Notes: a model not told the origin generated them from the letters alone. A stretch of 64,000 nt of DNA from Persicobacter diffluens (GCF_036244895.1 NZ_BQKE01000001.1:868001-932000), one strand, 5' to 3'. Numbered from the stretch's first letter, positions 12,501 through 19,780 are shown. Made by a program: numbers and translations.

Positions 12501-15500
12501 ATGAGGTAATCGATGAGCAATCTTGTAATGCCAATGATGGCGAGATTCGCGTTTCCGGCCAGGGCGGCAGCACAACCGGATACACCTTTATTTGGGCAGA
12601 TGATGCAAGCATCACGGTTGGAGAAAGACTAAATTTAGCTCCTGGTGATTACACCGTAAGTGTTCAGGATGCTTCAGGTTGTATTAGTGATGCAGTGATA
12701 GTAACGGTGAACCCATCGGGTGATGCCCCAACCATCGTATTGGATACTAAAACCGATGAAACAACTTGTGGAGCGAATAACGGAACGATCACCGTTGAAG
12801 GTCAGGATGGAACATCACCATATACTTACATTTGGTCAGATGATGCCACTGAAACAGCGGCTATCAGAAGTAATCTTGCACCTGGAGTTTATGAAGTTCA
12901 GGCAGTAGACGCGGCAGGTTGTACCAGTACCCCAATTTCGATAGAGATTTTACCATCTTCAGATACGCCAATGATCAGTTTGGTTGAAAAAATCGATGAG
13001 ACAGGTTGTAATCTAGGAGATGGAACGATTGAGGTTGCAGGCCAGGGTGGTACCGGAGTGAATTATACCTATAAGTGGTCCGATGACGCTTCGGCAACGG
13101 AAGCAAGAAGAACTGGTTTGGCTGTGGGAGAATATACCATTAGCCTTATTGATGAGGCAGGTTGCGAAAGTGAGGCGATTGTTGTTGAAATTCTTCCATC
13201 CACCAGTACTCCTGTAATTGTATTGGACGATGCGACAGACGAAACCAGCTGTAACCTGAACGATGGAACCATTACGGTTTCCGGTCAGGGAGGAACAGGT
13301 AACGGATATGTTTTCAACTGGTCAGATGATGCCTCTATTACGGACGGCAATAGAACAGGATTGGCTCCTGGCGACTATACCGTAAGCGTTCAGGATGATG
13401 CAGGTTGTGAAAGTACCACCATTACCGTGACCATCAATAGAGCGGGAGATGTTCCGACAGTTTCCATTGATGAGGTAATTGATGAGCAATCCTGTAATGC
13501 CAATGATGGCGAGATTCGCGTTTCCGGCCAAGGCGGCAGCACAACCGGATACACCTTTATTTGGGCAGATGATGCGAGCATTACGGTTGGAGAGAGATTA
13601 AATCTTGTTCCTGGTGATTATACCGTTAGCGTTCAGGATGATTCAGGTTGTGTGAGTGATGCAGTGGTAGTTACGGTGAACCGAGCGGGAGATGTCCCAA
13701 CGGTAGTGTTGGATAATAAAACAGATGAATCCACCTGTAATGGTAATGATGGAACGATCACCGTTATCGGTCAGGGTGGAAACGGAAATTATACATTTGC
13801 CTGGGCAGATGACACAGATATTACCATTGGAGAAAGAACGGGATTATCCCCGGGAATTTATACGGTAACAGTAACAGATGATGCTACCTGTATGAGTGAT
13901 CCTCTGGATATTGAGATTTTGCCGGCAAGTGATGGACCATCGGTTGTTTTGGTGAGCAAGCAGGATGAGCAATTCTGTAATGCCGAAGATGGTGCCATTG
14001 AAGTGGCTGCTGAAGATGGCGACGGATCTTACACTTATATTTGGTCAGATGATGCGAGTCTGAACACCAATGTAAGAACCGCATTGACTCCGGGAATTTA
14101 TGCCGTTAGCGTTGAGGATGGAAGAGGCTGTATAAGTGATGTCCTGGAAATTGAAATTCTTCCGGCAACCAATTATCCGGAGGTTACCTTAGATTCCAAA
14201 GTGGATGAGTCCGATTGTGAGGCTGCGGACGGTCAAATCACCGTGGTGGCTTCCAATGGAAGTGATACCAATTACACTTATATCTGGGCTGATGATGCTT
14301 CGGTAAATAGTGCAACAAGAACAGGATTAACTGCTGGAACTTATCAGGTAGTGGTTCAGGATGGTAATGGATGTCAATCCGATCCATTATTTGTGGAGAT
14401 CGAAAATCCGGATCATTGTTTTGAGTGTTCCAGAGATTTGATTACCGCCGTTTCTACCAATGCAGAGAAATGTAATGGATCTGCAGATGGCGCCATCGTT
14501 GTTCAGGTTACGGGAGCACCAAATGGAACCGTATTCTTCTATGAAATTGATGGTGATCGTGGAACTTTCACTACTCCATTTATTGAGGTTACTACCATTA
14601 ATGGATTGGGGATATCGGCCGGAACCTATCAGGTTTTGATTGGAATCGATGGGGGAGATGCGGATTGTATCCAGGAGAAGACCGCAAACGTTTCTACGGC
14701 CCTTGGCCTGAATACTTCTTTCGATGTGAACGATGCTTCTTGCGACACGGCTGACGGAACGATCAGAACCATTGTGACGCCTACGACCGGAACAGAATCT
14801 TTTGAGCTATTTGATAATGCACAAAATTCCATTGCGACTAGTTCTACAGGCTTATTTGAGAATTTAGCAGCAGATGAATACTATGTTCAGGTAACGGATG
14901 AAGACTGTTCTACAGAAATGTTGAGAGTGGTTGTTGGTGATGATTGTGGATCTGTGGTGGACTGTAGTACACTGGAAATTGAAGTAAATGCTACCAATCC
15001 AACCTGCGACAAGCCTGAAACCGGAATGATCGTGCTGACGCCTAATCAAGCGGCTAATTTCACTTATCAATTGATTACGGCCGAGGAGACGATTGAGCAG
15101 GATAATGGTTTATTCCAGAATTTACTTGCGGGTGAGTATACTTATATTGTGACTTCCGCTGATAATAACTGTCAGAAGTCGGGTAAAGTATTCTTGGATG
15201 GTAATTCGGATATTGATGTTCAATGGTCCATTGAACCATCTTCATGTAATAATAATGATGGTGAAATTCACCTTCGCATTTCGGGCGGTGAGCAACCATA
15301 TGCTTATAAGTTTAATGGACAGGATTACTCACTACCTGAGGATGGTATTATACCGGGCTTGTCAAGAGGGGAATATGTCTTTGAAGTAATCGATGCTAAA
15401 GGATGTTCTGTCATCAGGGAAATAGAGGTTACCTCTCCTGATTTGGTATACTACAGAGACCCTATCATTACCCCTCCTTCTTGCGAAGGAAATGGAAAGG

Positions 15501-16612
15501 ATGGAGCCTTTACCATCAGAGTAGATGAAGCACAAACTTCTGCCCCAGCTCCATATTATATTTCCCTAAATGGGGGAGCATTTGAGCAGATGTTTGATAA
15601 GAAAATGACTTATGAGGGCTTGACCAATGGGGAGTATCAAGTGGTATTAAAGGCTGGTTCTCCTGATGCAGGCTGTCCTAATGAATTGCTTGTTTCTATC
15701 ACAGGTGGGGTTTTATCCGTAACCTTTGATGTAAATACTACCGATCAAGGCTGTATTGATGAATCAGCAATGGTGGAGGTAACCAATATTTTTGGAACGG
15801 CAGAGGTGGAAACTACGCTTCAGTTATTCAAAAAAGTAGGTTCATCAGAGTCATTGGTGGAGGAAATCACAGAGGATTTTACCGACTTCAATACTTTCAC
15901 TTTTGATCAAAATATAGTTCCTGGAGATTACTTTGTGAAAGGTTTCCAATTCGTAGCCGGCTGTACGGTAGAATCCAGGTCTGATGTTTACACCATTATT
16001 GGTCCGGGCAGTGAAATGGCGATCGAAGGTATCGAAGTAATTAGGTTATCTTTTGAAGACCGTGGTTCAGGTATTATTGGTGTGAAGGATTTCTTCCGAT
16101 CTGGTTTGGGTGGCTATGAAGTGAGAATTCATCAAATTGCGCCAGAAAAACCAGGACAAATACTACCAGAACAAGATTGGATAGCCATAGACGATCAAAG
16201 AATTATCGGAGACGTTTATGAAGAGCAATGGGAGCAGTTACCAGCGGGTAGTTACCAAATCGAATTCAGAGATCGCAAAGGTGAAGGCTGCTTAGTGATC
16301 AGTGAAGAAATTTACCTGGAGGCTGACCCAAGTGTTTGGATTCCGAATGTCTTTACCCCTAACGGAGATGGCGTTAATGAAACCTTTTATGTTCGAAACA
16401 TGCCGGAAGGAGATGAAGAAGGTGGTTGGAAAATGGTGATTACCAATCAGTGGGGTGGCATTGTTTATAAGAATGACGATTACAGAAAAGAGAATGCCTG
16501 GAGAGCAAATGGCTTGCCGGACGGTACTTATTTCTACTCTTTAGATGCCAAAGAACACGGGAAGTTCAGTGGTTGGGTAGAGGTCTTTAAAGGGAGGATA
16601 TCATCAAATTAA
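3503..16612 (+). CDS. Giant SprB-like surface adhesin with T9SS type B sorting domain
   Basis: The 4369-residue product starts with a signal peptide (residues 1-20). Order of parts: two SprB-like modules (about 30-220), Ig/PKD-like modules (about 222-580), six 177-residue repeats (582-1643), further Ig-like modules, a cohesin-like beta domain (about 1811-1935), 21 SprB-type modules of about 80 residues (about 1951-3636, core C-N-x-N-D-G-x-I and Y-x-W-x-D-D), several divergent modules, and a C-terminal gliding-motility-type domain (4278-4369) starting VWIPNVFTPNGDGVNE, the hallmark of T9SS type B cargo. SprB in Flavobacterium is moved along the surface by the gliding motor; this protein is likely exported by T9SS and displayed on the cell surface. 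Many Asp residues suggest Ca2+ binding (inference). No gld genes are in the window, so gliding itself cannot be claimed. Confidence 0.93.
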   Translation: MKNIYLFLFLSFFGISNAIGQCLSIDVSNSEDITCFGGADGKIKVNVTGTGPFRYKLFISSAAGDFDIADFPGETATEFEFSLAAGTVDPMFGGIYANLTYTVRVQSSDILDIPGGCFNNLTKNISLSQPPLLVPERAGFILEDNNNCTPTYDGAIKNIIANGGTPPYTVDLNGPQADSQSGVGANTAIEFLQLIHGTYSLTFTDANGCIVSEQDLVVGDARNINVPLLDANSKTVCFADPIPTFTATIDATGTGINWYSDAAGTNLIATGVTFNPATDGGAGAVNTYTYYVTQENTVTGCESDPEPFTLVINELPTLTLSAISVDACDNFDLQSLITDFDGANTYEYYLGDPDASGTLLPGSTVSDLGTNTYYIKVENGYSCTVKEAVEVTIDETPTADAGDPGQVCQVDIPGNTFAFTTSSLTGTGATGNWTHDGNGAFNAYDPADPSTAVYTFALGDETLSQITFTLTVSSPNGNCAPVTDQVIVQINATPIVDAGTDQTVCSNEVVALDGSFSGGATGITWTTSGDGIFDDVSDPKSNYTLGVNDISSGSVTLTMTSNVNGSCDAVTDDVVIDIELAPIADAGSDQDICAGSDVTLAGAISGGATSATWSTAGDGSFNDATSLTAVYTPGSGDIANGSVVLRLTTNAGTECLADSDNMTVNIDALPVVDAGSDATVCSSALSYTLAGTITPNTVGVTWTTTGDGSFDDATKLDAVYTFGTNDLAGGTITMTLSSDVNGTCGVQTDDLQLTIEEAPIADAGSDQDICAGSDVTLAGAISGGAISATWSTAGDGSFNDATSLTAVYTPGSGDIANGSVVLRLTTNAGTECLADSDNMTVNIDALPVVDAGADATVCSFALSYTLAGTITPNTVGVTWTTTGDGSFDDASKLDAVYTFGPGDLAGGTITMTLSSDVNGTCGVQTDDLLLTIEEAPIADAGSDQDICAGSDVTLAGVISGGATSSTWSTAGDGSFDDATSLTAVYTPGSGDITNGSVVLTLTTNSGSECPLAEDNMTVNIDALPVVDAGADATVCSSALSYTLAGTITPNTVGVTWTTTGDGSFDDASKLDAVYTFGTNDLAGGTITMTLSSDVNGTCGIQTDDLQLTIEESPIADAGSDQDICAGSDVTLAGVISGGATSATWSTAGDGSFDDATSLTAVYTPGSGDITNGSVVLTLTTNAGTECLADSDNMTVNIDALPVVDAGSDATVCSSALSYTLAGTVTPNTVGVTWTTTGDGSFDDASKLDAVYTFGPDDLAGGVITMTLSSDVNGTCGVQTDDMELTIEESPIADAGADQDICAGSDVTLAGVISGGATSSTWSTAGDGSFDDATSLTAVYTPGSGDITNGSVVLTLTTNVGTECLADSDNMTVNIDALPVVDAGSDATVCSSALSYTLAGTITPNTVGVTWTTTGDGSFDDASKLDAVYTFGPDDLAGGNITMTLSSDVNGTCGVQTDDMELTIEESPIADAGADQDICAGSDVTLAGVIFGGATSSTWSTAGDGSFDDATSLTAVYTPGSGDITNGSVVLTLTTNAGTECLADSDNMTVNIDALPVVDAGSDATVCSSALSYTLAGTITPNTVGVTWTTTGDGSFDDASKLDAVYTFGFGDLAGGTITMILSSDVNGTCGVQTDDLQLTIEESPVVDAGADQQICATDIITLAGNISGDYDTFVWSTNGGDGVFTNENTLTPTYTPGVGDIANGSVNIMLSAEKAGGICGIISDDLDVVINNLEFSVIANQSACESFDLNNAVDQLTSGANLTFYDGDPNAGGNVISAVVTADGAYWVGATLGSCSEALPVNVVITPLTNVTFNVTQVENQNDRIVFAITSDGVTDLHGMQFSVQWDDMIFGNPMVNSFNSAISPAINPTTDIVFAPGNLTFSWSSDAINAQTLANGEVLFEIQLDRLTCGGTGNIAISSIPTAIEVIVGDALCQANVSTNDSDFGIIDPVVVTLDRSQDEQSCNGNDGEIEVSATGGDLNYTFIWADDASITIGERTGLAPGSYEVIARDGFGCESAPLVVVINPSTNSPILTLEEVRDETVCNAADGYILLKVENGTPDYTFVWADDNTINSGERNNLTPGDYEVHVTDANGCNSNTLNITVNPSADGPVVTFTKTDEQNCNSHDGTIQVQVSGGTADYTYVWADDNTITTAERTGLAPGIYTVTVSDANGCTASPVDIEILPSSNRPVVLVDDKIDEGGCNANDGEITLSTTDGTAPFTYHWDDAPSETSNYRNNLAPGDYVVSSTDATGCTSDAITVTILPSSDQPIITLEDSEDESTCNANDGSLEISVLGGDGNYTYAWEDDASINLPIRTDLAPGTYTVTVTEGNGCVSDPFSVEILSAPNTPSVHLITKTDETGCNLNNGTIEVEGQGGLSPYTYVWADDASVTAATRDNLAPGTYEVYVQDDNGCQSTSIAIEILPSSDTPIVVLDNKEDEKECNGNDGTITVEGQGGTSPYTYIWSDDAAETAAIRSNLAPGVYEVQAVDAAGCTSTPISIEILPSSDTPMISLVEKIDETGCNLGDGTIEVAGQGGTGVNYTYKWSDDASATEARRTGLAVGEYTISVIDEAGCESEAIVVEILPSTNTPVIVLDDSTDETSCNLNDGTITVSGQGGTGNGYVFNWSDDASITDGNRTGLAPGDYTVSVQDDAGCESTTITVTINRASDVPTVSIDEVIDEQSCNANDGEIRVSGQGGSTTGYTFIWEDDASITVGERLNLAPGDYTVSVQDASGCISDAVLVTVNPSGDAPTIVLDTKTDETTCGANNGTITVAGQDGTAPYTYIWSDDATETAAIRTNLAPGIYEVQAVDAAGCTSTPISIEILPSSDTPMISLVEKIDETGCNLGDGTIEVAGQGGTGVNYTYKWSDDASATEARRTGLAVGEYTISLIDEAGCESEAIVVEILPSTNTPEIVLDDSTDETSCNLNDGTITVSGQGGTGNGYVFNWSDDASITDGNRTGLAPGDYTVSVQDDAGCESNTITVTINRASNVPTVSIDEVIDEQSCNANDGEIRVSGQGGSTTGYTFIWADDASITVGERLNLAPGDYTVSVQDASGCISDAVIVTVNPSGDAPTIVLDTKTDETTCGANNGTITVEGQDGTSPYTYIWSDDATETAAIRSNLAPGVYEVQAVDAAGCTSTPISIEILPSSDTPMISLVEKIDETGCNLGDGTIEVAGQGGTGVNYTYKWSDDASATEARRTGLAVGEYTISLIDEAGCESEAIVVEILPSTSTPVIVLDDATDETSCNLNDGTITVSGQGGTGNGYVFNWSDDASITDGNRTGLAPGDYTVSVQDDAGCESTTITVTINRAGDVPTVSIDEVIDEQSCNANDGEIRVSGQGGSTTGYTFIWADDASITVGERLNLVPGDYTVSVQDDSGCVSDAVVVTVNRAGDVPTVVLDNKTDESTCNGNDGTITVIGQGGNGNYTFAWADDTDITIGERTGLSPGIYTVTVTDDATCMSDPLDIEILPASDGPSVVLVSKQDEQFCNAEDGAIEVAAEDGDGSYTYIWSDDASLNTNVRTALTPGIYAVSVEDGRGCISDVLEIEILPATNYPEVTLDSKVDESDCEAADGQITVVASNGSDTNYTYIWADDASVNSATRTGLTAGTYQVVVQDGNGCQSDPLFVEIENPDHCFECSRDLITAVSTNAEKCNGSADGAIVVQVTGAPNGTVFFYEIDGDRGTFTTPFIEVTTINGLGISAGTYQVLIGIDGGDADCIQEKTANVSTALGLNTSFDVNDASCDTADGTIRTIVTPTTGTESFELFDNAQNSIATSSTGLFENLAADEYYVQVTDEDCSTEMLRVVVGDDCGSVVDCSTLEIEVNATNPTCDKPETGMIVLTPNQAANFTYQLITAEETIEQDNGLFQNLLAGEYTYIVTSADNNCQKSGKVFLDGNSDIDVQWSIEPSSCNNNDGEIHLRISGGEQPYAYKFNGQDYSLPEDGIIPGLSRGEYVFEVIDAKGCSVIREIEVTSPDLVYYRDPIITPPSCEGNGKDGAFTIRVDEAQTSAPAPYYISLNGGAFEQMFDKKMTYEGLTNGEYQVVLKAGSPDAGCPNELLVSITGGVLSVTFDVNTTDQGCIDESAMVEVTNIFGTAEVETTLQLFKKVGSSESLVEEITEDFTDFNTFTFDQNIVPGDYFVKGFQFVAGCTVESRSDVYTIIGPGSEMAIEGIEVIRLSFEDRGSGIIGVKDFFRSGLGGYEVRIHQIAPEKPGQILPEQDWIAIDDQRIIGDVYEEQWEQLPAGSYQIEFRDRKGEGCLVISEEIYLEADPSVWIPNVFTPNGDGVNETFYVRNMPEGDEEGGWKMVITNQWGGIVYKNDDYRKENAWRANGLPDGTYFYSLDAKEHGKFSGWVEVFKGRISSN
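5246..8431 (+). repeat. Six tandem 531-bp repeats in the adhesin gene
   Basis: Copies start at 5246, 5777, 6308, 6839, 7370 and 7901, an exact 531-bp period (177 codons), and end at 8431 where the sequence diverges. Each unit has two related halves of about 88 residues, one beginning PIADAG.DQDICAGSD and one beginning PVVDAG.DATVCS. Long tracts are identical at DNA level, including synonymous positions, while a few patches vary; this indicates recent duplication or gene conversion. The exact period keeps the frame when units are lost or gained. Confidence 0.97.
9355..14410 (+). repeat. Array of 21 SprB-type modules
   Basis: Twenty-one consecutive modules of about 240 bp each encode a pattern close to D-E-x-x-C-N-x-N-D-G-x-I, then Y-x-W-x-D-D-A, then R-x-x-L-x-P-G-x-Y, then V-x-D-x-x-G-C. 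The two cysteines per module are regularly spaced and could form one disulfide each. The array resembles the SprB repeat family of gliding adhesins. Confidence 0.88.
10790..13696 (+). repeat. Three tandem 969-bp super-repeats of four SprB modules each
   Basis: Near-identical DNA blocks begin at 10790, 11759 and 12728 and end at 13696, an exact 969-bp period (323 codons). Each contains four different modules in the same order, so a four-module cassette was duplicated as a unit. The first quarter of copy 1 and the flanking module at 13697 are more diverged, marking the duplication edges. Confidence 0.95.
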
Positions 16613-16619
16613 TAAAAAA

Positions 16620-16648
16620 AAGGTCGGGCATTTGCCCGACCTTTTTTT
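16620..16648 (+). terminator. Bidirectional terminator between adhesin and acyl-CoA reductase genes
   Basis: GGTCGGGC/GCCCGACC with an ATTT loop (16622-16641) is preceded by an A-run and followed by seven T, so it can end transcription from both convergent genes. Confidence 0.93.
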
Positions 16649-16659
16649 ATAGTGATCAA

Positions 16660-17667
16660 TTATAAATCCTGCAGAAATGCCAGGGTATCGACATTGTCTG
16701 CGAAATCATCGATTTCGGGGGCCTGCGCTTTCCCAAAAGGAATGTATGGAGTAGCATTACCTACCACGCATTGAATCTTTTCCTGATGCTGGGAAAGGTA
16801 TTGCTTAATGTCTTCCTCCGTTTTATAGGTTTCGTAAAACAAAACACTAATAGGGGAAACCATAGCCTCTGATTGTTGAAGCAGCAGAAAGCCGGAATCC
16901 AGGTGAGGCACTCGGTTGACTAGCAAAATGGATTTATTGTAATCATAATTATTGGCATACTTATGATGATCTCCTACCGCTTTATAAGATTGAAGGGCAT
17001 CTAAAAAAGGGGTGAAGTTATACCCTTCCGGTACCAGCACTTTGGAGATATTTCGACAACCTAAACCGAAAAAGGTGAAAATGTCTTTCCCCAAGCCCTT
17101 AAAATCTTCTTCGGATTCATTTCCCGTAAGAATGGCCAGTGAAGTCCTGTTTTTTCGAATGATATTGGGCTTCTTGCTGAAATAATGGTGGAAATAACGA
17201 GCCGTATTATCACTTCCAGTGGCAATAAAAGCATCGGCATCATTCAACCTTTCCGCAATGGTAATTTGTTCATATAGAGGTGGGCAAATCTCTTTCAGGC
17301 TATTGATGATGAATTTCATCAACACTTCATCCTGGCCGCTGAGTTTAATCAGGGCCCGGTGTCCGGATAAAAGTACGCAAAGCAAATCATGGAAACCTAC
17401 CATGGGAATGTTGCCGGCTAATACCAATCCGATTTTTTTATCGCTGAAATTATTGGAAAGCCCCTGGTGCTGTTGGCAAAGCTCCTGTAATTTTGATGCT
17501 TCTAAAAAAAGTAAAATACCATTAAAGGCTTCTTCAACATTGGAAGGGGTGAACCAATTGTTTTTTGACTCTGCACTGAAAAATAAACCTTCTTTTTCTG
17601 CATTTGAGAGCCCTCTGAGGTATTGCCCCAAAGCCGCTAATCCTTTTATTCGTTCGCTGACTGTCAT
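16660..17667 (-). CDS. LuxC-like acyl-CoA reductase
   Basis: The 335-residue product resembles the acyl-CoA reductase family typified by LuxC, aldehyde-dehydrogenase-fold enzymes that reduce activated acyl groups to aldehydes with NADPH. The segment FFGLGCRNISKVLVPEG contains the cysteine in the position of the catalytic thiol, and IATGSDNTARYF resembles the cofactor-binding region. It is shorter than LuxC (about 480 residues), as is usual for the Bacteroidota homologues. No luxA, luxB, luxD or luxE genes are nearby, so bioluminescence is not implied. It is transcribed divergently from a ferredoxin gene, which may supply or accept electrons (inference). Confidence 0.8.
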   Translation of the reverse strand: MTVSERIKGLAALGQYLRGLSNAEKEGLFFSAESKNNWFTPSNVEEAFNGILLFLEASKLQELCQQHQGLSNNFSDKKIGLVLAGNIPMVGFHDLLCVLLSGHRALIKLSGQDEVLMKFIINSLKEICPPLYEQITIAERLNDADAFIATGSDNTARYFHHYFSKKPNIIRKNRTSLAILTGNESEEDFKGLGKDIFTFFGLGCRNISKVLVPEGYNFTPFLDALQSYKAVGDHHKYANNYDYNKSILLVNRVPHLDSGFLLLQQSEAMVSPISVLFYETYKTEEDIKQYLSQHQEKIQCVVGNATPYIPFGKAQAPEIDDFADNVDTLAFLQDL

Positions 17668-17686
17668 TTATTTCATGTTTTTCGAA

Positions 17687-17694
17687 CAAATATA
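17687..17694 (-). promoter_or_regulatory. Candidate -7 element for the acyl-CoA reductase gene
   Basis: Read on the minus strand, TATATTTG matches TAnnTTTG 20 bases before the start codon. A second match, TAAATTTGC, lies at 17724-17732. Neither has a good -33 TTG at the usual spacing, so the choice between them is open. Confidence 0.4.
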
Positions 17695-17826
17695 ATACAC
17701 ATTTCTGTTAGCAGATTGACTGTCGCAAATTTATTGTCTCTGGGTCGTAATATTAGAATTTAACAAAATCTGCTTATTTAAAATGATTAAAATCAGTAAA
17801 GCCGATGCTGATTGTAAAAAAAATAC

Positions 17827-17834
17827 TAATTTTG
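17827..17834 (+). promoter_or_regulatory. Candidate -7 element for the ferredoxin gene
   Basis: TAATTTTG at 17827-17834 matches TAnnTTTG and would give a leader of about 35-40 bases before the ATG at 17878. A clear -33 TTG at 19-bp spacing is not seen. Confidence 0.4.
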
Positions 17835-17877
17835 GCTTTCCATTACGAATAGTGTAATTAAATAAAGACGTGATATT

Positions 17878-18225
17878 ATGGCAATTATGATTACGGACGA
17901 ATGCATCAATTGTGGTGCATGCGAACCTGAATGCCCAAATACCGCCATTTATGAGGGAGGTATTGAATGGAACTACAGCGATGGGACGAATCTTCGTCAA
18001 ATCGAGCTGGAAGATGGTTCCTCGATGGAAGCTTCAGCAGAACAGGAGCCGTTGTCGGATGAATTCTACTATATTGTGAGCACCAAATGTACCGAGTGTA
18101 TTGGATTTCATGAAGAGCCACAATGTGCTGCGGTTTGTCCGGTGGATTGTTGTGTAGATGATCCTGATCAGCCTGAAACCGAAGAGGAATTGTTAGCTAA
18201 AAAAGCTTGGCTTCATGCCGAATAA
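17878..18225 (+). CDS. 4Fe-4S dicluster ferredoxin
   Basis: The 115-residue protein has two 4Fe-4S binding sets: CINCGACEPECP near the N-terminus, and CTECIGFHEEPQCAAVCP further on. The insertion in the second motif is typical of the Allochromatium-type (YfhL-like) 2[4Fe-4S] ferredoxins, which carry electrons at low potential in the cytoplasm. An acidic segment between and after the clusters fits protein-protein docking. It is divergent from the LuxC-like acyl-CoA reductase and ends at a terminator, so it is transcribed alone. Confidence 0.93.
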   Translation: MAIMITDECINCGACEPECPNTAIYEGGIEWNYSDGTNLRQIELEDGSSMEASAEQEPLSDEFYYIVSTKCTECIGFHEEPQCAAVCPVDCCVDDPDQPETEEELLAKKAWLHAE

Positions 18226-18255
18226 AAAAAAGCGGGTAGATCCCCGCTTTTTTTG
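18226..18255 (+). terminator. Terminator after the ferredoxin gene
   Basis: AGCGGG and CCCGCT arms flank a short loop (about 18231-18248), preceded by an A-run and followed by T7. It is convergent with the DUF58 gene and probably serves both strands. Confidence 0.9.
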
Positions 18256-18257
18256 TT

Positions 18258-19163
18258 TTATACCATTTTTTGTCTTTTTAATAAATAGGAGAGCAATACC
18301 TGTTCATAATCTCCATTAATATCAACTTCCACAAAATCAATTTTTGCCAGGCCACACCTCATTTTTAGTTTTTCAAAATAGGATTTGGTGGCTTTCTGAT
18401 AATATTCCCGAATTTGGCTTGGGTGTGCCTTGATCACCTGATCACTCTCCACATCAATAAATTCATAAGGGCGATCCTCGAATTCAAAATCCATTTCTGT
18501 TTTATGATCCGTAATATGGAAAAGTAAAACTTCGTGTCGTTGATGTTTGAGGTGTTGCAGTGCCTGAAATAGCTGATTCTGATTTTCCCTGCGGTCAAAC
18601 ATATCGCTGAAGATAATGACCAGGGAACGTTTGTGAAGCTTAGTCGCAATTTGATGTAACACATGCGGAACATCCGTGCTTTTATTTTCAGACGGCTCCT
18701 CCATAATTTGCTCAATTTGTAAAAGCAGCTTATGCAAGTGGGTGCCGGAAGATTTTACAGGCGTCTGAATCTCCAGATCTTCAGAGAAAGTGGTTAAGCC
18801 CACCGCATCTCTTTGCTTTTGAAGCAGGTGAGCCAGGCTAGCGGCCAGAAGCAGAGAGAATTTGATTTTATCTCTTTGTGGACGTGGATAATGCATGGAA
18901 GGAGAGTTGTCTACTACAAGCATGCATCGCAAGTTGGTCTCTTCTTCGAATCGTTTGGAATACAACCGATCCGTTTTTGCATATACTTTCCAGTCAATAT
19001 TCCGGGTGGATTCTCCGGCATTGTAGAGCCTGTGTTCCGCAAATTCTACAGAGAAACCATGATAGGGAGATTTATGTAAACCTGTAATAAAGCCTTCTAC
19101 CAGTTGCTTGGCTAATAATTCCAGTGACCCAAATTGATTGATGGAGGAGAGATCGATTTTCAT
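18258..19163 (-). CDS. DUF58 domain protein (vWA-like)
   Basis: The 301-residue protein carries the DUF58 signature (EYRHYN-type region here as HRLYNAGESTRNIDWKVYA) and a von Willebrand A-like metal-site motif LVVDNSPSMHY. DUF58 proteins usually work with a MoxR-family AAA ATPase as chaperone-like or complex-assembly factors. No MoxR gene is adjacent here. A second DUF58 gene lies at 41706-42584 inside the Bat cluster; the two are paralogues in different contexts. Genes around it (ferredoxin, PUR protein) give no clue to its client. Confidence 0.88.
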   Translation of the reverse strand: MKIDLSSINQFGSLELLAKQLVEGFITGLHKSPYHGFSVEFAEHRLYNAGESTRNIDWKVYAKTDRLYSKRFEEETNLRCMLVVDNSPSMHYPRPQRDKIKFSLLLAASLAHLLQKQRDAVGLTTFSEDLEIQTPVKSSGTHLHKLLLQIEQIMEEPSENKSTDVPHVLHQIATKLHKRSLVIIFSDMFDRRENQNQLFQALQHLKHQRHEVLLFHITDHKTEMDFEFEDRPYEFIDVESDQVIKAHPSQIREYYQKATKSYFEKLKMRCGLAKIDFVEVDINGDYEQVLLSYLLKRQKMV

Positions 19164-19363
19164 ATTAATTAAAAAAAATACTTACAATTATAACGGAAAT
19201 CTGCTTCGGTGCGTCACTTTATTTTTGAAATTATTATACAAAATATTAAATTTTATGGGCTTAGACTTGCAACTTAACAAGGAGGAGCTTTATATTAGTC
19301 CTATCATATGTGTGATTTTTACATTTTTTTTAACGAATTGTTGGACACTTAAATAATTGGATT

Positions 19364-19702
19364 GTGGAAGAGCACAAGGATCATAAGGGTGAGATATACT
19401 CGCGTAGGGTACGTGCTGGAAAAAGAACCTATTTTTTCGACGTTAAAGCAACGCGCTCTAATGATTATTACTTAACAGTTACAGAGAGCAAGCGTCGTTT
19501 TAAAGACGATGGTGATCAGTTTTATGAAAAACATAAAATTTTCCTGTACAAAGAAGATTTTAACAAATTCATTAATGCCCTGCAAGACACAGTAGGTTTT
19601 GTGAAGGAAGAGTTGATGCCTGATTTTGATTTTTCTCAATTTGATGAAAATGATGAGGTTTCGGACAATTCGTATGATGAAGAAGTTAAGTGGAATGTCT
19701 AA
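19364..19702 (+). CDS. PUR-alpha/DUF3276 family nucleic-acid-binding protein
   Basis: The 112-residue protein has the PUR repeat pattern: IYSRRVRAGKRTYFFDVKAT, then YYLTVTESKR, then a helix FNKFINALQDTVGFVKEE. Bacterial PUR proteins such as Borrelia BpuR bind single-stranded DNA and RNA. The C-terminal 25 residues are highly acidic. The start is GTG at 19364. It has its own terminator downstream. About 200 bp upstream is AT-rich leader without a recognised element. Confidence 0.88.
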   Translation: MEEHKDHKGEIYSRRVRAGKRTYFFDVKATRSNDYYLTVTESKRRFKDDGDQFYEKHKIFLYKEDFNKFINALQDTVGFVKEELMPDFDFSQFDENDEVSDNSYDEEVKWNV

Positions 19703-19746
19703 TTCCGAAGAATAAGAAGTAGGTCTTTATAGATCTGAAAAAAATA

Positions 19747-19780
19747 AACCCGTCAATTTTTATCAATTGTCGGGTTTTTT
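19747..19780 (+). terminator. Terminator after the PUR-family gene
   Basis: AACCCG and CGGGTT arms, extended by CAATT/AATTG across one T-T mismatch, are followed by T6. Confidence 0.88.

Noticed and set aside
10797..13272. Further short plus- and minus-strand frames at 969-bp intervals
   Set aside because: They are out-of-frame shadows of the SprB super-repeats.
16660..17667. A bioluminescence (lux) locus
   Set aside because: Only a LuxC-like reductase is present; luciferase and the other fatty-acid reductase genes are absent.
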